Below are positions 46,156 to 54,195 of a DNA stretch of 64,000 bases, in pieces. Location of the stretch: contig NC_014654.1 in NCBI RefSeq assembly GCF_000166415.1, positions 124,001 through 188,000 on the forward strand. The letters are read 5' to 3'. The notes beneath the pieces were generated by a model, which did no database searches, was not told where the DNA came from, and was given only the letters and a program-made list of their open reading frames with translations. The translations under genes were made by a program, and so were the position numbers. Positions within the stretch are counted from its first letter, which is position 1, and the number at the start of each line of letters is the position of its first letter. Source of the DNA: Halanaerobium hydrogeniformans (GTDB lineage: Bacteria; Bacillota; Halanaerobiia; Halanaerobiales; Halanaerobiaceae).

Positions 46156-47298
46156 ATGAAAGCAATTAAAAATGTTAATATTATTTTGCCAGACAGGATT
46201 ATAAATAATGGAGCCTTAATTTTTTCTGAAAAAATCAAGGCTGTAAATAGCTTTTTTCTAGAAAAAGACTATTCTGAACTGGAAATTATTGATGGGGGAG
46301 GTGCTTATTTAAGTCCAGGCTTTATTAATATTCATATCCATGGTGCAGGTGGTATGGATACCATGGAAGCAACTACTGTTTCTTTAGACAAAATAAGTCA
46401 AACAATTATCAAAGATGGAGTGACTTCCTATTTACCGACCACAATGACGATGAAGTTAGATAATATTTTTCAAGCTTTAGATAATGTAAAAAATTATCTT
46501 AATAAATCTACCACTGGAGCTCAGGTATTGGGAGTACATTTAGAAGGACCCTTTATAAATGAAGCCAAAAAAGGTGCTCAATCAGCAGAATATATAATCA
46601 ATCCCTCCCTGGAAATCTTTGTTGATTATTTAGATATTATAAAGATTATGACCCTGGCAGTTGAAAAAGAAGGAGCATTAGAGCTGATCGAAAAAATTCA
46701 TCAAAGGGGTATTATAGGTTCACTCGGTCATTCTGAAGCAGAATACGAAGAAGTTATGACAGCTCAAAACCATGGTTTGTCGTTAATAACTCATCTTTAT
46801 AATGCAATGTCAGGACTTCATCACCGCAAACCGGGAATAGTTGGAGCAGCCTTAAACTCTGATATAAAATGTGAAATAATTGCCGATGGAATTCATATAG
46901 ACCCTGCAGTTATAGAGTTAACAACAAAAATCAAAACAGCTGAACAGCTTATTTTAGTTACAGATGCAATGGAGGCTTCAGGCTTAGATGAAGGCGAATA
47001 TAATTTAGGGGGTCAAAAAGTAACTGTTGAAAATGGTAGTGCCAGACTTAAAAATGGCACTCTAGCAGGTAGTGTGTTAACAATGGATCAGGCGGTTAGA
47101 AACATGTTAAAATTCAGCAATTTAGAACTACCGGAAGTCATACGAATGGCTACCTTAAACCCTGCGCGTTTATTAAATCTGGACTATAAAATTGGGCAGA
47201 TAAAAGTTGGTAAACAGGCAGATTTTGTGCTCTTAGATAGAAATCTAAGAGTAAAAGAAGTCTATCTTAAAGGTAAAAGCCAAAATATACAAAAGTGA
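46156..47298 (+). CDS. nagA: N-acetylglucosamine-6-phosphate deacetylase
   Basis: ATG 46156 has GAGGG 9 bases upstream; an ATG at 46147 is too close to it. The 380-residue amidohydrolase has FINIHIHGAGGMDTMEA, VLGVHLEGPF with the metal Glu, GSLGHSEA, LITHLYNAMSGLHHRKPG, and the catalytic Asp in LVTDAMEASG. It deacetylates GlcNAc-6-phosphate, feeding NagB. It is last in the operon; no terminator hairpin is clear before the next promoter. Confidence 0.95.
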   Translation: MKAIKNVNIILPDRIINNGALIFSEKIKAVNSFFLEKDYSELEIIDGGGAYLSPGFINIHIHGAGGMDTMEATTVSLDKISQTIIKDGVTSYLPTTMTMKLDNIFQALDNVKNYLNKSTTGAQVLGVHLEGPFINEAKKGAQSAEYIINPSLEIFVDYLDIIKIMTLAVEKEGALELIEKIHQRGIIGSLGHSEAEYEEVMTAQNHGLSLITHLYNAMSGLHHRKPGIVGAALNSDIKCEIIADGIHIDPAVIELTTKIKTAEQLILVTDAMEASGLDEGEYNLGGQKVTVENGSARLKNGTLAGSVLTMDQAVRNMLKFSNLELPEVIRMATLNPARLLNLDYKIGQIKVGKQADFVLLDRNLRVKEVYLKGKSQNIQK

Positions 47299-47315
47299 GA
47301 AAATTAAAAAAACAC

Positions 47316-47344
47316 TTGACAAATAAAAATCAATAGATTATACT
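47316..47344 (+). promoter_or_regulatory. Strong promoter of the oxidoreductase leader
   Basis: TTGACA at 47316-47321, a 17-base spacer and TATACT at 47339-47344. Transcription would start near 47351, leaving a leader of about 320 bases before the gene. Confidence 0.85.
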
Positions 47345-47358
47345 TTAAATAAGTTAAA

Positions 47359-47373
47359 TGTTAATTGTTAACA
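47359..47373. promoter_or_regulatory. GntR-type palindromic operator
   Basis: TGTTAA-TTG-TTAACA covers about +9 to +23 of the predicted transcript. It matches TGTTAA-CTG-TTAACA at 54965-54979 and relates to the AACTGTTAACAGTT palindromes at 54121, 60273 and 60377. Position fits repression. Confidence 0.65.
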
Positions 47374-47572
47374 AAAACCGAATATCGTTTAACTCGTATG
47401 AAGCTTAGAGGAAAATACTAATTCATATATGAATTATGTTGCCAACGGGGGAAGGAAGTAAAACTTCTGAATCTGACCAGGTAGCCGAAACTTTAAGTGG
47501 ACGACCCTTTGAACTATAACTTTATGGGACTGAGGAAAATCATTTTTAATGATTTTTCTGAGTCCCTTTCTC
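47374..47572 (+). promoter_or_regulatory. Structured leader RNA ending in a terminator (riboswitch-like, class unknown)
   Basis: Between the promoter and the oxidoreductase gene lies a non-coding leader. It contains TAATTCAT/ATGAATTA (about 47419-47436), a GTTGCC/GGTAGC pairing (47439-47444 with 47480-47485) that encloses a GAAG-TAAAA-CTTC hairpin, and G-rich then purine-rich single strands (AACGGGGGAAGG). A 19-bp near-perfect terminator stem (GGGACT...AGTCCC, 47526-47566) with TTTCTC follows. The layout is aptamer then terminator. I could not match it to a known riboswitch. Slight likeness of CCAGGTA and GTGGACGA to glycine aptamers is not convincing, because the conserved GCCGAAGG is absent. 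The remaining bases to 47671 hold an orphan AGGAGGTGA at 47608-47616. Confidence 0.6.
47526..47572 (+). terminator. Terminator within the oxidoreductase leader
   Basis: GGGACTGAGGAAAATCAT at 47526-47543 pairs with ATGATTTTTCTGAGTCCC at 47549-47566, with one mismatch and one G-U pair, then TTTCTC. It precedes the gene, so it acts as an attenuator or ends a small RNA. Confidence 0.85.
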
Positions 47573-47671
47573 AATTTAAATTCTTCGTTTTATTATTTTG
47601 CTCAACAGGAGGTGAAGATTACTATAATTTAGGTAGAAATCTTTTAGATATTTAAAAAAGAGGTGAAAAAT

Positions 47672-49603
47672 ATGGAAAAAAAGATAATGCAGGAGATAAA
47701 CATTAATGGTATGAAATTAAAAAATCGTATTTCTATGGCTCCAATGTATAGCAAATATGCAAGTGAGTCAGGAGAAGTTAGCGATAAATTAATTGAGTAT
47801 TTTGTTCGGAGAGCTAAAAATGGGGTTGGCCTAATTATATTAGAAAACACATGTATAGAATGGGAACAGGGTAGGATTTTCGGAAACCCTGTAGCAATAT
47901 ATGATGATAGGTTTCTGCCTGGTTTAAATGAACTTGTTAAGGCTGTTCATCGTTACGGTACTAAAATCATTCCAGAAATACATCATGTCGGTAGACAGGT
48001 ATTTAGCGATCACATAAATGGCAAGCCACCTTTGGCCCCATCAGCTGTAAAATCTAAAGTTGGTGGAGATATGCCTAAAAAAATGACAGAAGAAGAAATT
48101 ATATCAACCATAAAAGCTTTTGGGGATGCAGCTCTTAGGGCAAAAAAGGCTGGTTTTGATGGAGTTGAATTACATGGAGCCCATGGATATTTAATTCAAG
48201 AATTTATTTCACCTTTAACTAACCTTAGAAATGACAGATGGGGAGGAAGTTTTGAGAACAGATGTAGATTTGCTATAGAGATAATCCGTGAGATTAGAAC
48301 TAAGGTTGGAGAAGAGTTCCCGCTCTTTTTTCGTTTTAGTGCAGAAGAATCTTCACCTGGAGGATTAACTTTAGAAGAAGGATTAAAATACGCAAAAGTA
48401 TTGGAATCAGAAGGGGTAGATTGTCTTGATGTAACTCATGGCAATTATGAAAGTTTAAAACATTTTCCGATGCAGGGTGATAGTTTTGATCAGTTAATTT
48501 ATTTATCAGAAGCTGTAAAAAGTGAGGTTTCGATTCCAGTTATTGCAGTTGGTAGTCTTGGTATAAAACCTGAAATTGCCAACAATGTTTTAGAAGCTAA
48601 AAAGGCTGATCTAGTAAATATTGGGCGAGAACTTCTGGCAGATTCTGAGTTTGCCAAAAAAGTTGCCAATGACAATTTTGATGAGATTAGAACCTGTCTT
48701 AGATGTAATGAATGTACAGGTAGTGTTGATACAGGGAAATATTTAGCCTGTGCAGTTAATCCTGAATTAGGATATGAATATAAGGATTTATTGAAGTCAA
48801 GGCAAAAACGAAAAAATATAGTTGTTGTTGGTGCTGGGCCGGCTGGATTAGAGTATTCAATAACTGCTGCTAAATTAGGTCATAAAGTAACAATTTTAGA
48901 AAAAAATGATTACATTGGTGGGCTAGTTAAAATAGCATCAATTCCAAACTATAAAAATACTGAATTTAGTGGTTTATTAAACTATTACATGACCATGATT
49001 AAGAGATTAGGTATTAATCTTAATTTATCCATTAAAGCAACGGCAGAAATAATTGAAGAATATTCACCTGATCTAGCCGTGCTGGCAGTTGGATCAAAAG
49101 CAGTCAAATTACCGATAAAAGGTAATCAATATTCTGAGATAGCAGTTGAAAAATTGTTGGATAATGGACAGGGTCTGGGAGAAGATATCTGTGTTATTGG
49201 TGGTAGTGGTGTAGGAATTGATATAGCTATGTTTTTAAGAGAAAAAAATAAAAATGTTAAGATATTAGAGATGCAAGCAGAAATTGGTGGTGAGTTAAGT
49301 CCTATGTTATCTACTCATCTTAAAGAAGTCGTTAAAGCAAATAATATTGAGGTATTAACTTCACATTTGGTTAAAGAAATAAAAGAAAATAGTGTTATTG
49401 TAGAACATAATGGTCAGGAAAAAGAAATCAATTGTGACAATATCTTAAGTGCAGTTGGATTCAAAAATTTAGATACAACTGGACTAGAAAAAAGTTTAAA
49501 GGATAAAGATATAGAAGTTCAAACTTTAAGTGTTGAAAATGGTTGTGGTCATATAATGGATGCTACTAGAAATGGTTTTTGGAGCGCTTTGGAATTAGAT
49601 TAA
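47672..49603 (+). CDS. Old-yellow-enzyme-type FMN/4Fe-4S/FAD oxidoreductase
   Basis: ATG 47672 follows AAAAGAGGTG. The 643-residue protein has an OYE TIM barrel (residues 1 to about 335, with HHVGRQ, FDGVELHGAHGYLIQEFISP and NLRNDRWGGSFENR). A 4Fe-4S site follows with Cys342, 345, 348 and 360 (CxxCxxC-x11-C), and then FAD and NAD(P) domains (VVVGAGPAGLEYSITAA, ICVIGGSGVGIDIA). This is the 2,4-dienoyl-CoA reductase / enoate reductase / trimethylamine dehydrogenase architecture. The substrate cannot be told. It sits behind a regulated leader with a GntR-type operator. Confidence 0.9.
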   Translation: MEKKIMQEININGMKLKNRISMAPMYSKYASESGEVSDKLIEYFVRRAKNGVGLIILENTCIEWEQGRIFGNPVAIYDDRFLPGLNELVKAVHRYGTKIIPEIHHVGRQVFSDHINGKPPLAPSAVKSKVGGDMPKKMTEEEIISTIKAFGDAALRAKKAGFDGVELHGAHGYLIQEFISPLTNLRNDRWGGSFENRCRFAIEIIREIRTKVGEEFPLFFRFSAEESSPGGLTLEEGLKYAKVLESEGVDCLDVTHGNYESLKHFPMQGDSFDQLIYLSEAVKSEVSIPVIAVGSLGIKPEIANNVLEAKKADLVNIGRELLADSEFAKKVANDNFDEIRTCLRCNECTGSVDTGKYLACAVNPELGYEYKDLLKSRQKRKNIVVVGAGPAGLEYSITAAKLGHKVTILEKNDYIGGLVKIASIPNYKNTEFSGLLNYYMTMIKRLGINLNLSIKATAEIIEEYSPDLAVLAVGSKAVKLPIKGNQYSEIAVEKLLDNGQGLGEDICVIGGSGVGIDIAMFLREKNKNVKILEMQAEIGGELSPMLSTHLKEVVKANNIEVLTSHLVKEIKENSVIVEHNGQEKEINCDNILSAVGFKNLDTTGLEKSLKDKDIEVQTLSVENGCGHIMDATRNGFWSALELD

Positions 49604-49800
49604 AACTTTGATAACGTCAAATAAAATATGATAGTTACCATAAAATGTAAGCAAATAGTAATAGAGCACCACTAATTACGATTATAATGAAAATGATCAG
49701 AATGTCAAAAGTTTAAAGTTGTAAATAAAGTAAGAAAATGGTATTTAGTGATTATAAATATCTAAAGAGATAAAACATGATTTTTCTAAAAGATATTTAA
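49604..49800. other. Gap with no supported gene
   Basis: AT-rich sequence between the oxidoreductase and the transposase gene. I see no terminator, promoter or terminal inverted repeat that I can defend. It must include the downstream end of the transposase-bearing element. Confidence 0.4.
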
Positions 49801-51162
49801 TTACCTATCAGTTTTGGTGATCCATCTGATAAGTTGGGCCCAGGATTCGATAGGCTGACCTCTTGCTCCTTCCACTATCAGTGGTGGTTTATCATTAAAG
49901 GAACTATGAGGTTTTAAATAATTAAAATAGAGCTGATAAAGAGTTATATGAGTAAGTGCACCATCAAAAGAGCTAAAGCTTTTATGGCGTTTGTAATGGG
50001 CTTTATAAGTACCGAAAAACCTTTCAATGATGTTTTTATAAGGTCTGTAAATTTCATCTGAGTTATCATCGTTAGCAAATAGCCCCTTAAGTTGTTTGTG
50101 GTCAATATTGGTTTTCAAAAACACTTTAGCAGCATGGACAGCAGCTCTGTAAATTGGAGCCATATCAGTAACTAGAACAAATTTTTGGTCTTGATATTGG
50201 TCGATTATTCTTTTTAAAATGGTTATTGCACCTTTAGCGTCGCGATTTTTAGAAAGATGCTGAGCGATAACACAGCCATTTTCACCATCTATGGCAGTAA
50301 AAAGATAATGCCAGCTGCCTTTTATTTTAATATATGTTTCATCAACAGCAACAATACCAGATAAAGGCAGATCAAGCTCATTGATTTTAGGAGCAAGTCT
50401 GTAAGCTAAAGAGACAGTCCAATTTTGGATGGTTTGAGCTGAAGGTGAAACACCATAGGCAAGTTTAAGAGCTCTTTCAGCCTGTCTTAAAGAAAGACCA
50501 AGACTGACATAAAAGTCAATAGCCTTAGAGATGGTAAAGTTTCCATAGTGAGAATGATCAAGGTTAACAGGTTCTTTATCAGGTCTGGAAAGTTCAAGCT
50601 TATTGATATCAAAATTATAGGCTCTGTAGCGATAACGCTTATGTTCATTTTTCCATTTAGAACAGTCATCATTGCGGCATTTATACTTGGTAAAATGCTT
50701 GCGCTTTTTCTCTTTAGCAAGAGCATAGTTGCAGAAAGGACAGCGATATGTAGGGTGGTTCTTAGGTTTTTTAGGTTTCTTAGGAGCCCACTGATGTTTA
50801 CAGAGTTTACACTGGAACTTTTGGTATCCATCTGGATCATGACCGAAACTGTAGAGATATTTTTTGGGAGCTCCACATTGAGAGCACTCCTCAACCTTTA
50901 CAGTTAGAGGTTTATTGCGATTAACAGGCTGAATAGTTTCACCATTTTTTTCAGCTTCAGCTAGAATATCGCGATAGTCAACCTGATTATATTCTATAAT
51001 AGGTTGTGGGTCATCAAAACTGTTAAATTTAGTATAACTATCATCGAGTTTATTATTGGGTTCAAAATCAACCTGGAAAAGTCTGGCGAAAAAAAGATAG
51101 GTCAAAAGAACAAAATTCATGATAGGTTTAAGCAGGAAATTAGGTATTTTTCGAGAAAACAT
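49801..51162 (-). CDS. IS6/IS240-like DDE transposase with zinc ribbons
   Basis: The 453-residue product is intact. The N-terminal third has three cysteine pairs of zinc-ribbon type (CSQCGAPK...CKLCKHQW, CPFCNYAL, CRNDDCSKW). The catalytic part has IVAVDETYIKIKGSWHYLFTAIDGENG (first Asp), VLVTDMAPIYRAAV (second Asp) and NIIERFFGTYKAHYKRHKSF (Glu), very like IS6/IS240 transposases but nearly twice their length. RBS GGAAGG precedes the start on the minus strand. I could not identify terminal repeats or a target duplication, so element ends are not called. It splits the oxidoreductase from the cupin gene. Confidence 0.85.
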   Translation of the reverse strand: MFSRKIPNFLLKPIMNFVLLTYLFFARLFQVDFEPNNKLDDSYTKFNSFDDPQPIIEYNQVDYRDILAEAEKNGETIQPVNRNKPLTVKVEECSQCGAPKKYLYSFGHDPDGYQKFQCKLCKHQWAPKKPKKPKNHPTYRCPFCNYALAKEKKRKHFTKYKCRNDDCSKWKNEHKRYRYRAYNFDINKLELSRPDKEPVNLDHSHYGNFTISKAIDFYVSLGLSLRQAERALKLAYGVSPSAQTIQNWTVSLAYRLAPKINELDLPLSGIVAVDETYIKIKGSWHYLFTAIDGENGCVIAQHLSKNRDAKGAITILKRIIDQYQDQKFVLVTDMAPIYRAAVHAAKVFLKTNIDHKQLKGLFANDDNSDEIYRPYKNIIERFFGTYKAHYKRHKSFSSFDGALTHITLYQLYFNYLKPHSSFNDKPPLIVEGARGQPIESWAQLIRWITKTDR

Positions 51163-51346
51163 AACTTACATCCCTTCCTTTCTGGGTCTAGTAGGTTGTG
51201 ACTTTCTCAATTACTATTTACTAGCTCAGGGGGAGGGATTCCTTCTTTTTATGGAGATTCCTAGCCTGACAACTATGATAACTATTAATATTTTTGAAAA
51301 AACTATTAGATTTGACGTAACAAAAACTTTTAAAGGAGGAAAAAGC

Positions 51347-51727
51347 ATGATTAAAAGAGGTAAAGATGATGTAGAACAGGTATATATTGAGACTCTCGGT
51401 GGAAAGGGAAAAATGTATATCACACAGTTAATGGGTAAAGATGCTGCTCTACCTGATGTAGATGGTTTTCCGGATGATTTTGATTCCTCACTCCATTTTT
51501 TACATGAACTAATTTTAGAACCAGGAACACAAATTGGAGAACATACACATGAGGGAAGTGAAGAAATATATTTTATGGTAGAAGGAACCGGAGAAATGAC
51601 GGTTGATGGCAAACTGGTAAAAATGAAAGCTGGTGATGCTGTTTTAACCAAAAATAACAGTACCCATTCCTTCGTAGTTACCAGTGATGAGCCTGTAAAA
51701 TTGTTTGTTGTAGAAGCAGGAGTTTAA
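51347..51727 (+). CDS. Small cupin-domain protein
   Basis: ATG 51347 follows AAAGGAGG. The 126-residue single-domain cupin has motif 1 GTQIGEHTHEGSEEIYFMVEGTGEM (metal His/His/Glu) and motif 2 NNSTHSFVVTSDEP (metal His). Such proteins are sugar-binding, isomerase or dioxygenase-like; specificity is not visible. 28 bases later begins an AEC transporter, likely co-transcribed. The promoter is not obvious, and the transposase gene lies just upstream. Confidence 0.88.
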   Translation: MIKRGKDDVEQVYIETLGGKGKMYITQLMGKDAALPDVDGFPDDFDSSLHFLHELILEPGTQIGEHTHEGSEEIYFMVEGTGEMTVDGKLVKMKAGDAVLTKNNSTHSFVVTSDEPVKLFVVEAGV

Positions 51728-51755
51728 AATAATAATAAAAGGAGACATTGGTCTG

Positions 51756-52682
51756 ATGGAAAGTATTTATCCAATATTAGAGCAGTTATTATTAATGGCA
51801 GTATTAATTTCGCTTGGCTTTTATTTGAAGCGCTCCGGTAAAATCAACCAGGCAGCTGAAAAAGGAATAGCAGAACTGACAATTGATATTGCTTTTCCGG
51901 CCTTAATATTTACAAATATAGTTAAGGATTTTAACTTAAATCTATTGAAAAGATATTTAATTATACCCTTGTCTTCTTTTATTATAACCGCTAGTTCCAT
52001 TTTAATAATTCTCTTGATAGCTAAGTTATTTAGATATTCAAAAAATGAAAGCAAAGAGATAGCTTTTGTCAGTTCTTTTAGTAATAATATTTTTGTCGGT
52101 GCACCAATAGCCATTGCAATTTTTGGTGCTCAGGGTTTGATCATAGCCATATTTTATGATTTTGGTATGCATTTAGTGGTATGGAGTTTAGGCGTTTGGT
52201 TATTAAATAGCAGTGGACAAAAGAAAAAAATAAATTTTTTCAAAAATATTTTCTCTGCTCCAATAGTAGCACTTTTATTTAGTATAGCAGTTGTAATTTT
52301 AGGTGTTGAAGTTCCACAGACATTAATTAATATCAGTGAAAACATAGGTAATATAACAGTACCTTTGGCCATGATATTTATTGGTTTAAAACTTGCTCAA
52401 AGTAGATTTAAAGATCTACTGGGCAATAAAAAAATATATTTAGTATCATTTTTAAGGTTATTGTTAATTCCAATTCTAGTATATTTGGGAACTGGGTTAT
52501 TTGCATTGCCAGAGTTATATAGAGGTGTAATAACTATATTAGCATCAATGCCGGTCTTTGCTACTTCACCAGTAATTATGCAGAAGTATGGTCATAAAGG
52601 AGATTTAGCCTCAGAAGCGATTTTTGCAACTATAGTTTTTATGATCTTTACACTACCATTTTTCATTTTCATGATCGTATAA
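51756..52682 (+). CDS. AEC (auxin efflux carrier) family transporter
   Basis: The 308-residue membrane protein has ten hydrophobic segments in two halves. It shows the AEC pattern: LISLGFYLKRSGKINQAAEKGIAELTIDIAFPALIFTNI at the N-terminus, SNNIFVGAPIAIAIFG in the middle, and ASMPVFATSPVIMQKYG near the C-terminus. Bacterial members move organic acids such as malate or malonate. It forms a unit with the cupin. The start codon is ATG with AAAGGAG upstream. Confidence 0.88.
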   Translation: MESIYPILEQLLLMAVLISLGFYLKRSGKINQAAEKGIAELTIDIAFPALIFTNIVKDFNLNLLKRYLIIPLSSFIITASSILIILLIAKLFRYSKNESKEIAFVSSFSNNIFVGAPIAIAIFGAQGLIIAIFYDFGMHLVVWSLGVWLLNSSGQKKKINFFKNIFSAPIVALLFSIAVVILGVEVPQTLINISENIGNITVPLAMIFIGLKLAQSRFKDLLGNKKIYLVSFLRLLLIPILVYLGTGLFALPELYRGVITILASMPVFATSPVIMQKYGHKGDLASEAIFATIVFMIFTLPFFIFMIV

Positions 52683-52824
52683 TTGATTCAAATAAAGGAA
52701 TCATCTAAAAAAATTGTTATATACTAAGATTTGTGAAATTTTTCTTAAAGAGTAAATTCGTATTTTTTTACAGCTTAATTAAACGTATTTTTAACATCAA
52801 CAGGCAAAAAATCGGTTAAATAAC

Positions 52825-52873
52825 TTGACCTTTAAGTAACTTTGAATTATTATTATAATATGATAACAGTTAT
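52825..52873 (+). promoter_or_regulatory. Promoter of the HPr-variant/GntR operon, with operator-like half sites
   Basis: TTGACC at 52825-52830, a 17-base spacer and TATTAT at 52848-52853. ATAAC-A-GTTAT at 52863-52873 follows and contains AACAGTTA, the half site of the palindromes found elsewhere in this region. Confidence 0.55.
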
Positions 52874-52909
52874 AAGTTAAATTATATATAAAAATAGGAG
52901 GTAATAATA

Positions 52910-53185
52910 ATGGCTTTTGAAAAAGATGTAAAAATTAAAAACAAAACAGGTATGCATGCTAAACCAGCAGCAGACTTTGTGAAAAAGGTGAACAAATATT
53001 CCTCAAAAATAAGTGTGATTTTTGAAGGGAAAGAGGTTAATGCCAAAGATGTTATGGCAGTAATGGGTTTAGGTGTTGCTAAAGGTAATCAAATTACAAT
53101 TAAAGCCGAAGGAGATAATGCCAAAACAGCGGTTGAAGAAATAATTGATTTTGTAAAAAATGATATGGTTACAAATGATTACTAA
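52910..53185 (+). CDS. HPr-family phosphocarrier variant with Asp at the Ser46 position
   Basis: The 91-residue HPr-like protein keeps the active His (His16 in GMHAKPAADF), but the neighbouring Arg17 equivalent is Lys18. The HPr-kinase serine is replaced by Asp47 (NAKDVMAVMGLG). In ordinary HPr, Asp at this place mimics the phosphoserine form that binds CcpA and is a poor phosphate carrier. It is cotranscribed with a GntR regulator and has no EII gene adjacent. A regulatory role is inferred. RBS AGGAGGTAA precedes ATG. Confidence 0.88.
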   Translation: MAFEKDVKIKNKTGMHAKPAADFVKKVNKYSSKISVIFEGKEVNAKDVMAVMGLGVAKGNQITIKAEGDNAKTAVEEIIDFVKNDMVTNDY

Positions 53186-53258
53186 AGATTTAAGAAGGTA
53201 AAAAATAGACTTCTATAATTGATTATCCATAAAATATAAAAGAAAGGGGGAGATGTTT

Positions 53259-53981
53259 ATGGATAAAATTAAAAGAAATATATCTAGATATGTGAATAAT
53301 GAATATAAATTCTCTGAAAAGCTAGGGCAAAAATATAAAAATCTGGGTGATGAAGTATATGAAACAGTAAAAAATAAAATTATAAATCATGAAATTAAAC
53401 CCGGAGAAAGAATTATTGATAAGAACTTAGCAGAACAGCTAGGTGTGAGCAGAAGTTTAGTTAGACAGGCTTTAACAATACTTGAAAAAGAAGATCTTGT
53501 AACTTCGGTTCCAAGAAGTGGATTTTATGTAAAAGAAATAAAAGAAAGAGATGTTGTGGAAATATATGAGATAAGAAAAATATTAGAAAAAGCCGCCACC
53601 GAAAAAGCTGTACCAAACATACCAGAAAAAGATATAGCTAAGCTGAATACTATATTTGAAAATGCCAAAAAAGATTTAGACAAAGATAAAGTAGTTGAAT
53701 TTATAAAAGCTGATAGTGAACTACATAAGGTAATCATTAATAATTGTGGTAATCAAAGATTGATCAAATTAATAAATAGTTATAATACTTATATTGCATT
53801 TTATAGAGTGGTTGATTTATCGAGGGTAGAGAGGGCAAAAGAAGCTTATTTTGAACATCTTGAAATTTTCAATGCTGTTAAAGAAAGAGATGTTGAACTA
53901 ACCGTAGAATTAATGGCTAAACACATTGATAATGCTAAAAATATTATTATTGATAATTTCTATGAATACACGTATAAATAA
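53259..53981 (+). CDS. GntR-family regulator, FCD subfamily (paralogue 1)
   Basis: ATG 53259, with AAAGGGGG 8 bases upstream, is preferred to ATG 53253. The 240-residue protein has a GntR winged helix at about residues 30-95 (NHEIKPGERIIDKNLAEQLGVSRSLVRQALTILEKEDLV) and a helical FCD ligand domain with metal-site residues (DSELHKVI, HLEIF, HIDNAK). FCD regulators usually sense carboxylic acids or sugar acids. It is roughly half identical to the protein encoded at 54196. It sits 73 bases after the HPr-variant gene. Confidence 0.92.
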   Translation: MDKIKRNISRYVNNEYKFSEKLGQKYKNLGDEVYETVKNKIINHEIKPGERIIDKNLAEQLGVSRSLVRQALTILEKEDLVTSVPRSGFYVKEIKERDVVEIYEIRKILEKAATEKAVPNIPEKDIAKLNTIFENAKKDLDKDKVVEFIKADSELHKVIINNCGNQRLIKLINSYNTYIAFYRVVDLSRVERAKEAYFEHLEIFNAVKERDVELTVELMAKHIDNAKNIIIDNFYEYTYK

Positions 53982-54028
53982 AATTTGTATTAAGCTATTA
54001 TAATTAGCTAGAATGAGTATTAAAGATA

Positions 54029-54056
54029 TAATCGCTTCTAGAAGCATTAAATTTTT
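54029..54056 (+). terminator. Terminator after the first GntR gene
   Basis: AATCGCTTC-TA-GAAGCATT with one bulge, followed by AAATTTTTT. Confidence 0.55.
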
Positions 54057-54076
54057 TATAAATTCTTATAAATTAA

Positions 54077-54134
54077 TTGACAAATTAGAAAAATAAAAAT
54101 ATAATATCTGTATACAAAAAAACTGTTAACAGTT
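54077..54134 (+). promoter_or_regulatory. Consensus promoter and operator of the second GntR gene
   Basis: TTGACA at 54077-54082, a 17-base spacer and TATAAT at 54100-54105 form a perfect sigma-A promoter. AACTGTTAACAGTT at 54121-54134 is a perfect palindrome starting about +10. A further CTGTTAAC half site lies at 54162-54169. The arrangement suggests autorepression. Confidence 0.85.
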
Positions 54135-54195
54135 AAAAGAAAACAAGATATTGCTAATGATCTGTTAACTTATAAGAAATTATGAGGTGCTAGAT

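Noticed and set aside
47351-47572. Leader read as a glycine or TPP riboswitch
   Set aside because: CCAGGTA, GTGGACGA and ACCCTTTGAAC recall parts of those aptamers, but the conserved cores (GCCGAAGG for glycine, CTGAGA for TPP) are missing.
49635-49712. Minus-strand frame with a very hydrophobic 20-residue stretch (IIFIIIVISGALLLFAYILW)
   Set aside because: Only 25 codons between stops, no ribosome site and no normal start codon. AT-rich DNA often encodes such strings by chance. It could be a remnant cut by the nearby transposase element, but nothing supports this.
49740-51240. Terminal inverted repeats of the IS6-like element
   Set aside because: I compared both flanks by eye and found no repeat better than expected for AT-rich DNA, so no element boundaries are given.
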